Shown: positions 1 to 7,468, counted from the stretch's first letter. The stretch is 11,080 nucleotides of DNA from an uncultured Chloroflexota bacterium (GCA_903879975.1 CAIRNL010000458.1:1-11080), one strand, 5' to 3'. Numbers and translations are program-made. Notes: generated by a model not told the origin, from the letters alone.

Positions 1-42
1 ACGATGGGCGGTGGGACGATGGGCGGTGGGACGATGGGCGGG
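1..42. repeat. 15-bp tandem repeat, about 2.8 copies, G-rich
   Basis: The unit ACGATGGGCGGTGGG occurs exactly at 1-15 and 16-30, with a partial third copy at 31-42. The array may extend left of the window. On the plus strand it holds evenly spaced GGG runs (6-8, 13-15, 21-23, 28-30, 36-38) separated by 4-5 bases, which fits the G3-N(1-7) pattern of a potential G-quadruplex. Confidence 0.85.
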
Positions 43-51
43 AAGATGTAA
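1..51 (+). CDS. Possible 3' end of a Gly-rich protein (truncated by window edge)
   Basis: Frame 1 is open from the window edge and reads as a pentapeptide repeat T-M-G-G-G, then T-M-G-G-K-M and a TAA stop at 49-51. The repeat unit is 15 bp, a multiple of three, so the frame is kept through all copies, as expected of a coding repeat. A plus-strand gene ending here would converge on the minus-strand maturase gene ending at 149, with a large hairpin between the two stops, which is a sensible arrangement. Only 16 codons are visible and no domain can be recognised, so this could equally be a non-coding minisatellite. The minus strand of the same repeat reads as a Pro-rich P-P-I-V-P repeat, which I consider less likely because nothing links it to a start codon. 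Confidence 0.3.
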   Translation, partial: TMGGGTMGGGTMGGKM

Positions 52-64
52 CGGCTGATTGATT

Positions 65-114
65 GCCTTGTCCCCTCTGCCCAGATATCGACCTTGCTGG
101 GCAGGGGACAAGGC
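65..114. terminator. GC-rich hairpin between convergent gene ends; candidate bidirectional terminator
   Basis: Left arm 65-84 and right arm 97-114 are complementary over 18 base pairs (core GCCTTGTCCCC / GGGGACAAGGC, then TGCCCAG / CTGGGCA). There is a 2-nt bulge (TC) in the left arm and a 12-nt loop at 85-96. It lies 34 bp beyond the stop of the minus-strand maturase gene and 13 bp beyond the possible plus-strand stop at 51. No T-run follows on either strand, so it is not a textbook Rho-independent terminator. It may instead be a U-less terminator, an mRNA 3'-end stabiliser, or a copy of a dispersed palindromic repeat. Confidence 0.5.
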
Positions 115-148
115 AGAAACAGCGCTTGCAGCGGCAAAATCCTGTTTT

Positions 149-1558
149 CTACATCCCATCCCTGTAGCGCCCGTGGCAGAGCTTGAACTTCTTCCCGCTC
201 CCGCAGGGGCAAGGGTCGTTGCGGCCGGCTGAGGCAAAGGCGGCAGCCTGCAGGCGATCTTGCTCCTGCGCCCAGCGCATAATCTCGGCTGGGGCGCGCT
301 TGCGGTGCAGCAGCCCGGCCATGATGCGCATAGGCTCGTCAATGTGGTGAAAGAAGCGCTTGAAGCCTGCGCACAAATAGTTGAGTCCGGGTTCGCCATC
401 CGGTGTGGTCAGAAAGCGGTCCTTGGGGCAGCCGCCGTGGCAGGCGAAACGCACGTCGCATTCGCGGCAGAATCTCGGCAGCGTGTCGAACTTGTCCTGG
501 CCAAACTTCTGCTGCTGCGGCGACGCCACCAGCTCGATCATCGGCGTCTCCAGGATGTTGCCCAGACGGTAGTCCGGCTCCACAAAGTGGTCGCAGGCAT
601 AGAGGTCGCCGTTGTGCTCGATGGCCAGCGCCAGGCCGCACGTCTTGGAGTGCACGCACAGCCCCGGGGGCTCGCCGGCCCAGTTGGCCAGGGCCACGTC
701 GAACATCTGCACGTAGATTTGCCCCACGTCGCGGCGCACCCACTCGTCAAACACCCCGTTGAGAAAATCGCCATATTGTTCGGGGCGCAGGGAGCGGTCG
801 GTGACAAACTCGCCCTCCTGCCTGTAGAGGGGCCGGTCGCGCCATGAGGACCAGTGTGTCGCGCTGACCTGGCCGGCCTCGGCCGCAACCACGCCGGTGT
901 CGGCCCGATCGAGCGCGGTCGCCGGCACGCGCTCGATGATCGGGATGAACTGGATGAAACGCGAGCCGCACTCATCGCGCAGGAAACGGTAGACCTCGGC
1001 TGGATGATCGGCGTTGGCATGGTGGAGGGTAGTCAACGTGTTGTACTCGACGCCATGCGCCTGCAGGTACTGTAGCCCGCGCATGACCTTGGCAAAAGTC
1101 GGCTGCCCTCCTTTGTCCACACGATAGGCATCGTGCAGAGCCTGCGGACCGTCGATGCTGATGCCAACGAGAAAATCGTGGCGCTTGAAAAATTCCGCCC
1201 AGGCATCGTCGATCAGGGTGCCGTTCGTCTGGATCGAGTACATCACCTGCATGCCGGGCCTGCGGTACTTCTCGACATAGGCGATCGACCGTTCGAAGAA
1301 GTCGATGCCCATGAGCGTCGGTTCGCCGCCCTGCCACGCGACAGCGACCTCCGGCACGCGATGGCCCTCGATCAACTGGCGGATGTACTCTTCCAGCAGT
1401 TCATCCGCCATGCGGAAGCGGCTGCCCGGATAGAGCATCTCCTTGGAGAGGAAGAAGCAATAGGCACAGTCGAGATTGCACGTTGCACCGGTCGGCTTGG
1501 CGAGCAGGTGAAATGCCCGGGGCACACCGGGTGGCAGGATCGGTGGGATTGTCGACAT
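149..1558 (-). CDS. Anaerobic sulfatase-maturating enzyme (radical SAM/SPASM) with SEC-C tail
   Basis: Predicted radical SAM enzyme that oxidises a Cys or Ser in a sulfatase active-site motif to C-alpha-formylglycine without oxygen, in the cytoplasm before export. The radical SAM cluster is C27-x3-C31-x2-C34 in a family-typical KPTGATCNLDCAYCF context, followed by a QGGEP segment (76-80) and SIDGP (134-138). Eight SPASM cysteines (301, 307, 322, 364, 367, 373, 377, 396) match the spacing of the two auxiliary [4Fe-4S] clusters of known anSMEs. D323, next to C322, corresponds to the proposed catalytic Asp. Residues 444-462 form a SEC-C zinc motif (C450, C452, C461, H462), which makes the protein longer (469 aa) than the usual 370-420 aa. 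The start is supported by AAGGAG (1565-1570) six bases upstream. No sulfatase gene is in the window. The upstream neighbour is an FGE-fold protein 125 bp away on the same strand. A related SPASM peptide-modifying enzyme is possible but less likely. Confidence 0.9.
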   Translation of the reverse strand: MSTIPPILPPGVPRAFHLLAKPTGATCNLDCAYCFFLSKEMLYPGSRFRMADELLEEYIRQLIEGHRVPEVAVAWQGGEPTLMGIDFFERSIAYVEKYRRPGMQVMYSIQTNGTLIDDAWAEFFKRHDFLVGISIDGPQALHDAYRVDKGGQPTFAKVMRGLQYLQAHGVEYNTLTTLHHANADHPAEVYRFLRDECGSRFIQFIPIIERVPATALDRADTGVVAAEAGQVSATHWSSWRDRPLYRQEGEFVTDRSLRPEQYGDFLNGVFDEWVRRDVGQIYVQMFDVALANWAGEPPGLCVHSKTCGLALAIEHNGDLYACDHFVEPDYRLGNILETPMIELVASPQQQKFGQDKFDTLPRFCRECDVRFACHGGCPKDRFLTTPDGEPGLNYLCAGFKRFFHHIDEPMRIMAGLLHRKRAPAEIMRWAQEQDRLQAAAFASAGRNDPCPCGSGKKFKLCHGRYRDGM

Positions 1559-1564
1559 GGTTGG

Positions 1565-1570
1565 CTCCTT
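1565..1570 (-). promoter_or_regulatory. Ribosome binding site of the sulfatase maturase
   Basis: AAGGAG on the minus strand, six bases before the ATG at 1558-1556. It supports the chosen start. Confidence 0.7.
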
Positions 1571-1683
1571 TCGTCGTTGCTTCCTTTATGCCACAGATGC
1601 AACTTTCCCAGCAAGCGAGTGATGTCGTCCTGGGTGCGGTTCATTTGCACAGCGGCGGTGGCCAGGAGAGGCTGGAGCGTGAT

Positions 1684-2982
1684 CTAGCGGGCGCAGCGGA
1701 ACCCGACTTTGTTGTTGCGATAGTAGGGCGCATCGGTGCCTGGTGTGTCGCCGTGGTGTCCCCAGTGGCGGAACGAGACATCGAGATAGAGCGGGCTGTC
1801 GCGCCAGCTGCCGCCACGGATGGTGAAGAGCGGGTGGCCCAACTCATCTCTCGGCGGCGGCTCCCACGGGCTCCACAGCGTCTTTTGTGCGCGCGAGAAG
1901 GGCGGGCCTTGTGGGTTGGCAGCTGGCGTGTAGTTGTAATACCAGACGTCGTACTTATCCTGCACCCACTCGAAGACATTGCCCGGCATGTCCTGCGCGC
2001 CGTAGGGGCTGGCGCCACGCCAGTAGCGCCCGACCGGCACCGTGCCTGGGTTGAGCAGGTTACAGGCGTCGCCGCTGCGATAGAAGTTGGAGTTGAAGCG
2101 AGTGCAGTCGGCTGGTTCGTTGCCCCACGGCCACTTGCGCGTGTCGAGTACCCCGCGCGCCGCCTTTTCCCATTCGGCCTCGGTCGGCAGACGTTTCTCC
2201 TCCCATGCGCAGTACGATACGGCGTCCCACCACGAAACATAGACCACCGGATGCAACGCATAGGCACTGTTGTCGATGAAGTCGCGCTTGCGTGGCGCAC
2301 TGCAGATGCCGGCATCCAGGCAGCGCTTGTATTCCTGATTGGTCACCTCATACTTGTCGAGCTTGAATGCGTCGATGTAGACCGTATGCACCGGCTCGTC
2401 CTGGTGAAAGTTGTTGTAGGAGCAGGGTTCTTCGTAGGGGTTCGTTGCATCACAACCCATCAAAAATGGGCCGGCCGGCACCTCGACCATCGCCTCCAGA
2501 TCGGGCGACTGGCCGGCGGGCTCGGTGCGGAAGTGCCAGACATCGCCCACTGCGGTGCGGAAAGGGGAGACGACGTCCGTGGCGACGATCTGCCAGTAGT
2601 AGTCCGTGGCGGCCTCCAATGTGGGTGGATCGTAGCCGGCGTATGCCTGGTCGGTGATGGCAGCCAGATCGGGCGTCGTATCGCCCGCCTCCAGGTAGAG
2701 TGTGAAGCGCGGCTGGCGAATGAGCGGGTTGACGAAGGCCCACTCCAGGTTGACGTTGGCGCTGGTCGCAGATGTGTCCGGCTGCGGCCAGAGGTTCAGG
2801 ATCCCGGTGCCTTGCATGACGATGGGCAGGTAGGCAGGGAAGCTCTCGCCGGCAGCAGGAGTTCCCTCCACTGGCGGCTCATCCTGAGCCTGGACGGGGG
2901 CAGGCCACAACAGGAGCAGCAGTGTCAGCCCGGTCATCAAGGCAGTCAGGAGTGCTGGGCGCCGGTCTGATCGATTCTGCAT
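1684..2982 (-). CDS. Exported FN3-like + FGE-sulfatase (SUMF1)-fold protein lacking catalytic cysteines
   Basis: 432-aa protein with a clear signal peptide (residues 1-32: basic RSDRR, a Leu-rich core, VQA cleavage-like site). I chose the ATG at 2982 because the signal peptide begins there and GAGGTG lies four bases upstream; the frame stays open further upstream but that part looks non-coding. After the signal comes a YLPIV motif (51-55), then an FN3/Ig-like segment (about 65-155, with a YYWQIVATD strand). The FGE-sulfatase fold spans 163-432: VPAGPFLMGCD, DEPVHTVYIDAF, YEVTNQEY, RLPTEAEWEKAAR, DMPGNVFEWV, RGGSW (389-393), GFRCAR at the end. In active FGE two cysteines follow GGS[WY] at +2 and +7; here those positions are D395 and L400. 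It therefore resembles the non-catalytic SUMF2-type group and probably does not make formylglycine. It may act as a binding or structural module outside the cell. Substrate unknown. Confidence 0.85.
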   Translation of the reverse strand: MQNRSDRRPALLTALMTGLTLLLLLWPAPVQAQDEPPVEGTPAAGESFPAYLPIVMQGTGILNLWPQPDTSATSANVNLEWAFVNPLIRQPRFTLYLEAGDTTPDLAAITDQAYAGYDPPTLEAATDYYWQIVATDVVSPFRTAVGDVWHFRTEPAGQSPDLEAMVEVPAGPFLMGCDATNPYEEPCSYNNFHQDEPVHTVYIDAFKLDKYEVTNQEYKRCLDAGICSAPRKRDFIDNSAYALHPVVYVSWWDAVSYCAWEEKRLPTEAEWEKAARGVLDTRKWPWGNEPADCTRFNSNFYRSGDACNLLNPGTVPVGRYWRGASPYGAQDMPGNVFEWVQDKYDVWYYNYTPAANPQGPPFSRAQKTLWSPWEPPPRDELGHPLFTIRGGSWRDSPLYLDVSFRHWGHHGDTPGTDAPYYRNNKVGFRCAR

Positions 2983-3085
2983 TGCGCACCTCGCGCGTTT
3001 ATTGGCGGATTCCACTGCCGACGAGTTTACCTGCACCTGCGGGCACGAGCAAAAATCCACGACAAAAGGGTCAAAGGGTGAAGTT

Positions 3086-3124
3086 CCAAGCAGGAGCGGG
3101 TGCATTGACGCCCCTCCTGCTTGG
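3086..3124. repeat. Hairpin with 14-bp stem upstream of the FGE-fold gene
   Basis: CCAAGCAGGAG plus GGG (3086-3100) pairs with the complementary run at 3111-3124, with one bulged base (C3097) and a 10-base loop (3101-3110). It sits 104-142 bp upstream of the FGE-fold start codon. There is no T-run after it on the minus strand. It could be a leader structure, a processing site, or an end-of-gene hairpin for the upstream gene. Confidence 0.65.
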
Positions 3125-3209
3125 GGGAAGTCTTGGAGCCGCTGCGCTAGAGTTGCAGCTGTTCCAAGGCAAAGGCTAGGACGGATGGGCGCAAGTAGGG
3201 CGGCGGTTT

Positions 3210-3238
3210 TGTAGAGCGATTTGGCAAATCGCTCTACA
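3210..3238. repeat. Perfect 29-nt palindrome, REP-like or terminator
   Basis: The 14-base arms TGTAGAGCGATTTG (3210-3223) and CAAATCGCTCTACA (3225-3238) are exact reverse complements around a single central G. It lies 45-73 bp beyond the stop codon (3284) of the 1392-aa gene, where a terminator is expected, but no T-run follows on the minus strand. A perfect pairing with almost no loop is typical of dispersed palindromic repeats; this second reading is inference. Confidence 0.75.
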
Positions 3239-3283
3239 TGCTGCGCTGCTCCATCACTACCGATGGACTGAGGTCCCTGTGTA

Positions 3284-6200
3284 CTAGCGACTGACGGCTG
3301 GCAGGTAGAGCTGGCTGTTCGTGTTGCCACCGGCATCAAGGTAAATCGTGTCGTTGACGATCAGCGACTCGTTGCCGGCGGCATCACGGAACTGGCCGTA
3401 GATCGTGCAGGTCTCGCCCGGATTGCAATCCAGCGACCAGGTCTTAGTGACGGCCAGCGGCTCCCAGGCAGCCTCCGACATGTCATCTGTATTGGCAAAA
3501 CGCATCTGCACGCCGCCGCTGACCTCGTTGATCATCAGCGAGAAAATGTCAGTCATGTGGGCTGCTGCGCCCTGGGCAGCTCCCAGCAGCGGTGTGTCTG
3601 TCGCGCTGATAGAGAGAAGTACCTGTTGTGACGACGCCGCTTCCCGGCCGTTCTCGATCAGGAACACACCGGACGGCATGTCCGGATCGGCCTTGGGGGT
3701 CACAGCGACCGGTTCGCTCCGTTCGCCGGCTGCAGCGCCGTTGACACCCTGCACCCATACAAAGTAGGTCGTATCGTTGGCCAGGTCATTGACCACGTAG
3801 TCACCCTTCTGTCCCATGTCGAACGACTGGCCCGGGCTGGCCAGGTCAGTTGAAATATAACCCAGCATGTTCGTGTACGAGAATGGGTAACTCCAGTCGA
3901 TCATCAGCATACCGTTGAGTGGGCGGATGCGAATCTTGCCAAGCGGGCGCACCCGATCGTCCTGTGGGTCAAGCGGGTTGCGCTGATTCCTGACCTCCGA
4001 ACCGTCGTTTTCGCCGCCATTGTCGGTATCCGCACGGCAGGGGCGCGTACCGACTTGGATCTCCTCTTGGTTGGTGAGGCCATCGCCGTCGGGGTCCTCG
4101 CGGCTGTCGTCCTTGCCAACGATAAGCTTACAGCGGCGCTCCCAGTCATCGGGCAGGCAGTCGCCGTCGTCGTCGTTTTCGCCGCCGCATTGCTGGTCAG
4201 GCTTGGGACCCTTGATCCAGAAGCCGCCGTTCCACTCTCGGATCAAAAGATGAGCCGGGTTGGCAGGGTCCTTGACAGTGGCCAGGATACGCACGCTGTA
4301 GCCGCCGCCGTAGAAGGTCTGAGCAAAACGGGCGCCGTAGATGTTATCGCCAGCCGTGCCGTCATTATTGGCGCCGTCATCTTTGAGCGAAAGGATATTG
4401 CCGGCTGGGCCTTCGACCAGGGCAAACATAGACTGCGCCGACAGTGTGCCATTCTGGTCGAGCAGTGTGCCCATGATCGTCACTTCGTCCCCGGCTGTAC
4501 CCTGATTGGCGGTGAGCCCGAGCAGACGTCCTTCGAGCTGAATCGTCGACTGCACTGAGACATTCATGATGAAGGCATAAGGAGCGCCGCTGGCCTCAGC
4601 GACGCCATCGGCACGTGTAGCGGTGACGCCGGCAGTAGTGGACAAGGCCTCATCCTCAAGCGCTGCGGCAGAGCCCGCTGTCGACAGCGGGATGCAGTTA
4701 ACTGGGTAGTAATAGGTGCGGAAGCGCCACAGTCCCTCGGCTGGGTTGTTCACGACCAGCACGTCATCGAAGCGGTTGTTACGGATGTCCCAGTCCGTAG
4801 GGGTGACGCCTATGAGCAGCGGGCTGATGGGAATCCAGCGATCCTTCTGGGGGTCCATGCCGGGCATGAGTACGTCGACCTTGCGGACGTCGCTGACGGT
4901 GCAGCCTTCGTCGTCGGGCTGCTTACCGGCCACGACGAGTCGCATCTGGCTGACACTCTTGTCCATGTTGACTTCGAGCACCTTCTCGCCATCTGGCTGG
5001 TCAAAGGCAGGCACATCGGGATAGCTGCCATGGATGACTCGAGCAGCACCCTGAGCTTCGGTATCGAAGTAGTCGTAGGCATTCGCCAACCCAAGTTGTC
5101 CTGGCAGATAAGGTGCGGCGGTCACGGCGACAGCGTCCATGGGCAAGTCTAGGGCGGCGACGGCAGCGGATGTCATGAAGCCCGACCCGCTGCCGCTCGT
5201 CGCTACAGGACGATATATGCCGCCGGTGTCGGCTGCAATCTGTGCCATGAGGTTGCCGGGTGCTTCAGGACCGAAGGCGATGGTATGTACAACCACACCA
5301 GAGTCGATCAGATCGGCACGGATGTCGCTGTAAAGCGGTTGCACATTCTCCTCGCCGTCAGAGAGCAGGAAGATGTGTTTAGGATTGGTAGTGCTGGGCG
5401 CAACCAGCAGTGCGTCCTTGGCCGCCTGGATGCCAGCGCCAACAGGCGTCCACAGACGGGCAGAGATATTGCTGATCTGCGTGCGAGCCATGCTGATGAC
5501 AGCGCCAAGGTTACCCGCAGTCAAGTCGGTGCGCGGCAGCAGCGTACGCACGTCCAGGGGGCAGTTGCCATCGCCGTCGGGCAGACCACAGTTGGGCGGG
5601 TTGTTGAAGGCAGACCAATCCTGCACGAGCAGGCGATCGCCGTTGCGCAGGAGATCAGCAACGACTTGGCCGGCACGCTTGGCGTTGGTCAGCCGTGTCC
5701 CCTCGCCAATCACATCCTCGGTATTCATGGAACCGCTGGCATCAAAGCTCAGGGCAATGTCGCTATTGCCAGGCGTAACATAGAGCAGGGCGTCGGTCTC
5801 TGAATCAGAGATACTGCCGTTCAGCGTGATACGGAAATCCACAAAGGTGGTGCCTGCGGGCTTGATGGGCGGGAGCAGCACGGCCCAGTACTCATCGCCC
5901 ACCGGTTGGAAGGTGCCAGGCACGACGCTGACGGCATCGCCCTCGGCGGCAAAGGCAAAGTCTTCCTCCAGCAGCCCGCGCACCGGGCTGCTGCCGTCGT
6001 TGACGCTCCAGCGAGCCAGGTAAGCGATGGGGCTGGCGGGATCGCCCACCAGAGCAAACTTGGTCTGGCGCGGCTCCAGGATGTTGATCGTGGGCGTCAC
6101 ACAGCGAAAGTTCACCGTATAGCTATAGTTAGTGGTGAAGCTGTTCACTGCGGCTACTAGGCGATTGTGCACGCCGCTGGCAGCAAAGGTGCGCACGAAG

Positions 6201-7462
6201 TCCTCGCCGATCTTGGCCGAGCGCAGCACCCTGGCCGGCGCTGAGGTCTGCGCGGCCATGAAGTTGATGCCAAGCTGGGCGCCGGAGACGCCGTCAACTT
6301 CCATCTGCAAATAGGGACAGCCTGTCTGTGGGTTGACTTGATAGTAGCGCGCAGCCCAGTCATCGGGCGTGCTGTCGGGAAAACTCTGCGAGCCGCCGGC
6401 CATACTGATGTCTTGCGAGAGTGCAGCCAGGGTGCCGTAGGCGTTGCCGTCGTCGTCGGTGTAGACGAGCTCGGGCTGGGCCACTGGGTCGGCCCAGTCC
6501 TTGGCCCAGTTGGCGGCAAAAAAGTTCAGGAAAAATTCGTGCTCGTTCCATTTGCCGTCGCTCAGCGATGGGATCAGCGTGTTGAGCACGTAGAGATTAT
6601 TCTGGTTGTCACACTCGTCATAGTGCGCATACAGTGCGTCCATGCGATGCCACGGATCGGCAGGCGTAGCGACGGTGCCAAGTTGTTCGATGAAGTACTT
6701 GTTGAAGATATTGCCGTAGCTCTTGTCATACATAGAAGTCGCTGGATCGTAGTCGGTACCGCCGTACCCCATAGCGTCGAGCGTGGCATCGACGCTATCT
6801 GCCCCCAGGTCGGCGTATCCTTCGACAAACTCAGAGTCGCTAGGATAATTGGGCCTGAGATAGCCATAGCAGCCGTCGTCGAAAGAGTATTGCAGATAGT
6901 GCTGTGCCTCGTGGTAGACGGTCCATTGGCCGCCACCCTCACGCACGGTGGGCGAATCGATACCGATCCAGCAGTTGCCCGAGCTGCCCCAGTAGGCTAT
7001 GCCACTCCAGCCAATGCCATCTTCCATGCGCACGTTCAGGGTATTGCTGCAGCCGTTGTCATAGAGATGATGGCCGGAATCGGCAAAAAAGCGTTGCCAG
7101 GCCTCCTCAAACCAGACAGCGACCTGTTGAGCCTGAGCGTCGGTAGAAATCCAGTGCTCTAATGTATAGTCGATACCTTCTTCCGTGCGGTTGGCAGTCG
7201 TCGCATTCTTCGTGTACCACACCCGGACTGTCTTGGCGACGCCCCCAACGAGAAATGTACGCGTAATGCACTCATCGAGGGTGATCCCGTCGATCACGGG
7301 ACCGCCAGGGCATGGGGCAAACATACCCGCTCCAATCACTTCAGCGGCGGGTAGGGGTTCAGGATGTGGATGCGAATCGCTGCCGTGCGCGTCGGCGACG
7401 CGGTAGATTGCTAGGCACGCAACAGCAAGCAGGACAATCAGCAATAGACGATGGATAGACAC
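3284..7462 (-). CDS. Giant exported mosaic protein: HEXXH metalloprotease-like + VWA + Ca-binding repeats + FN3
   Basis: 1392 aa from a GTG start at 7462, chosen because AGGGAG lies six bases upstream and a signal peptide begins at once (SIHRLLLIVLLAVACLAIY). The frame extends to 7579, but that extension lacks these signals. Domains in order, counted from the GTG: residues about 80-420, a gluzincin-like peptidase region with HEAQH (184-188) and EGYAD whose E214 is the likely third zinc ligand; about 566-756, a VWA domain with a complete MIDAS (D574-x-S576-x-S578, T672, D702 in SDGEE); about 982-1083, an Ig-like module with a DDGANNDGTAGDNIYGARF stretch; about 1092-1170, Asp-rich thrombospondin-type-3-like calcium repeats (DDDGDCLPDDW, DPDGDGLTNQEE, DTDNGGENDGSE); about 1174-1257, an FN3-like module; and the C-terminal end LYLPAVSR. 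It probably acts at the cell surface or outside. Substrate and partner are unknown. It is read divergently from the hydrolase at 7693. Confidence 0.85.
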   Translation of the reverse strand: MSIHRLLLIVLLAVACLAIYRVADAHGSDSHPHPEPLPAAEVIGAGMFAPCPGGPVIDGITLDECITRTFLVGGVAKTVRVWYTKNATTANRTEEGIDYTLEHWISTDAQAQQVAVWFEEAWQRFFADSGHHLYDNGCSNTLNVRMEDGIGWSGIAYWGSSGNCWIGIDSPTVREGGGQWTVYHEAQHYLQYSFDDGCYGYLRPNYPSDSEFVEGYADLGADSVDATLDAMGYGGTDYDPATSMYDKSYGNIFNKYFIEQLGTVATPADPWHRMDALYAHYDECDNQNNLYVLNTLIPSLSDGKWNEHEFFLNFFAANWAKDWADPVAQPELVYTDDDGNAYGTLAALSQDISMAGGSQSFPDSTPDDWAARYYQVNPQTGCPYLQMEVDGVSGAQLGINFMAAQTSAPARVLRSAKIGEDFVRTFAASGVHNRLVAAVNSFTTNYSYTVNFRCVTPTINILEPRQTKFALVGDPASPIAYLARWSVNDGSSPVRGLLEEDFAFAAEGDAVSVVPGTFQPVGDEYWAVLLPPIKPAGTTFVDFRITLNGSISDSETDALLYVTPGNSDIALSFDASGSMNTEDVIGEGTRLTNAKRAGQVVADLLRNGDRLLVQDWSAFNNPPNCGLPDGDGNCPLDVRTLLPRTDLTAGNLGAVISMARTQISNISARLWTPVGAGIQAAKDALLVAPSTTNPKHIFLLSDGEENVQPLYSDIRADLIDSGVVVHTIAFGPEAPGNLMAQIAADTGGIYRPVATSGSGSGFMTSAAVAALDLPMDAVAVTAAPYLPGQLGLANAYDYFDTEAQGAARVIHGSYPDVPAFDQPDGEKVLEVNMDKSVSQMRLVVAGKQPDDEGCTVSDVRKVDVLMPGMDPQKDRWIPISPLLIGVTPTDWDIRNNRFDDVLVVNNPAEGLWRFRTYYYPVNCIPLSTAGSAAALEDEALSTTAGVTATRADGVAEASGAPYAFIMNVSVQSTIQLEGRLLGLTANQGTAGDEVTIMGTLLDQNGTLSAQSMFALVEGPAGNILSLKDDGANNDGTAGDNIYGARFAQTFYGGGYSVRILATVKDPANPAHLLIREWNGGFWIKGPKPDQQCGGENDDDGDCLPDDWERRCKLIVGKDDSREDPDGDGLTNQEEIQVGTRPCRADTDNGGENDGSEVRNQRNPLDPQDDRVRPLGKIRIRPLNGMLMIDWSYPFSYTNMLGYISTDLASPGQSFDMGQKGDYVVNDLANDTTYFVWVQGVNGAAAGERSEPVAVTPKADPDMPSGVFLIENGREAASSQQVLLSISATDTPLLGAAQGAAAHMTDIFSLMINEVSGGVQMRFANTDDMSEAAWEPLAVTKTWSLDCNPGETCTIYGQFRDAAGNESLIVNDTIYLDAGGNTNSQLYLPAVSR

Positions 7463-7468
7463 GGTTCT

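Larger units (their letters stand above)
2983..3283. other. 301-bp intergenic region with two large inverted repeats
   Basis: This gap separates the 1392-aa protein gene from the FGE-fold gene on the same strand. It contains two separate inverted repeats (3086-3124 and 3210-3238) listed individually, and the ribosome binding site of the FGE-fold gene at 2987-2992. I found no convincing -35/-10 pair on the minus strand. The size of the gap and the hairpins suggest that the two genes are not simply co-translated. Confidence 0.7.

Noticed and set aside
260..847. Long plus-strand open frame opposite the maturase gene.
   Set aside because: It is antisense to a strongly conserved gene, has no recognisable domain or ribosome binding site, and reflects the GC-rich codon pattern.
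2283..2297. C-S-A-P-R in the FGE-fold protein also fits C-x-[PA]-x-R.
   Set aside because: It lies in the C-x-x-A-G-x-C-x-x-P region common in this fold, so it is structural and not a sulfatase active site.
1483..2970. 495-codon plus-strand open frame across the FGE-fold gene.
   Set aside because: It spans the antisense of two conserved genes and their gap, with low-complexity Val/Arg/Gly-rich sequence typical of a shadow frame.
2983..3339. 119-residue N-terminal extension of the FGE-fold protein.
   Set aside because: It would bury a clear signal peptide inside the protein, crosses the two hairpins and overlaps the end of the giant gene; the ATG at 2982 has its own ribosome binding site.
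6229..6243. S-A-P-A-R (residues 407-411) in the giant protein matches the sulfatase maturation motif [CS]-x-[PA]-x-R, suggesting it as a substrate of the nearby maturase.
   Set aside because: About one such short match is expected by chance in a 1392-aa protein, the usual L-T-G continuation is missing, and the surrounding region is not sulfatase-like.
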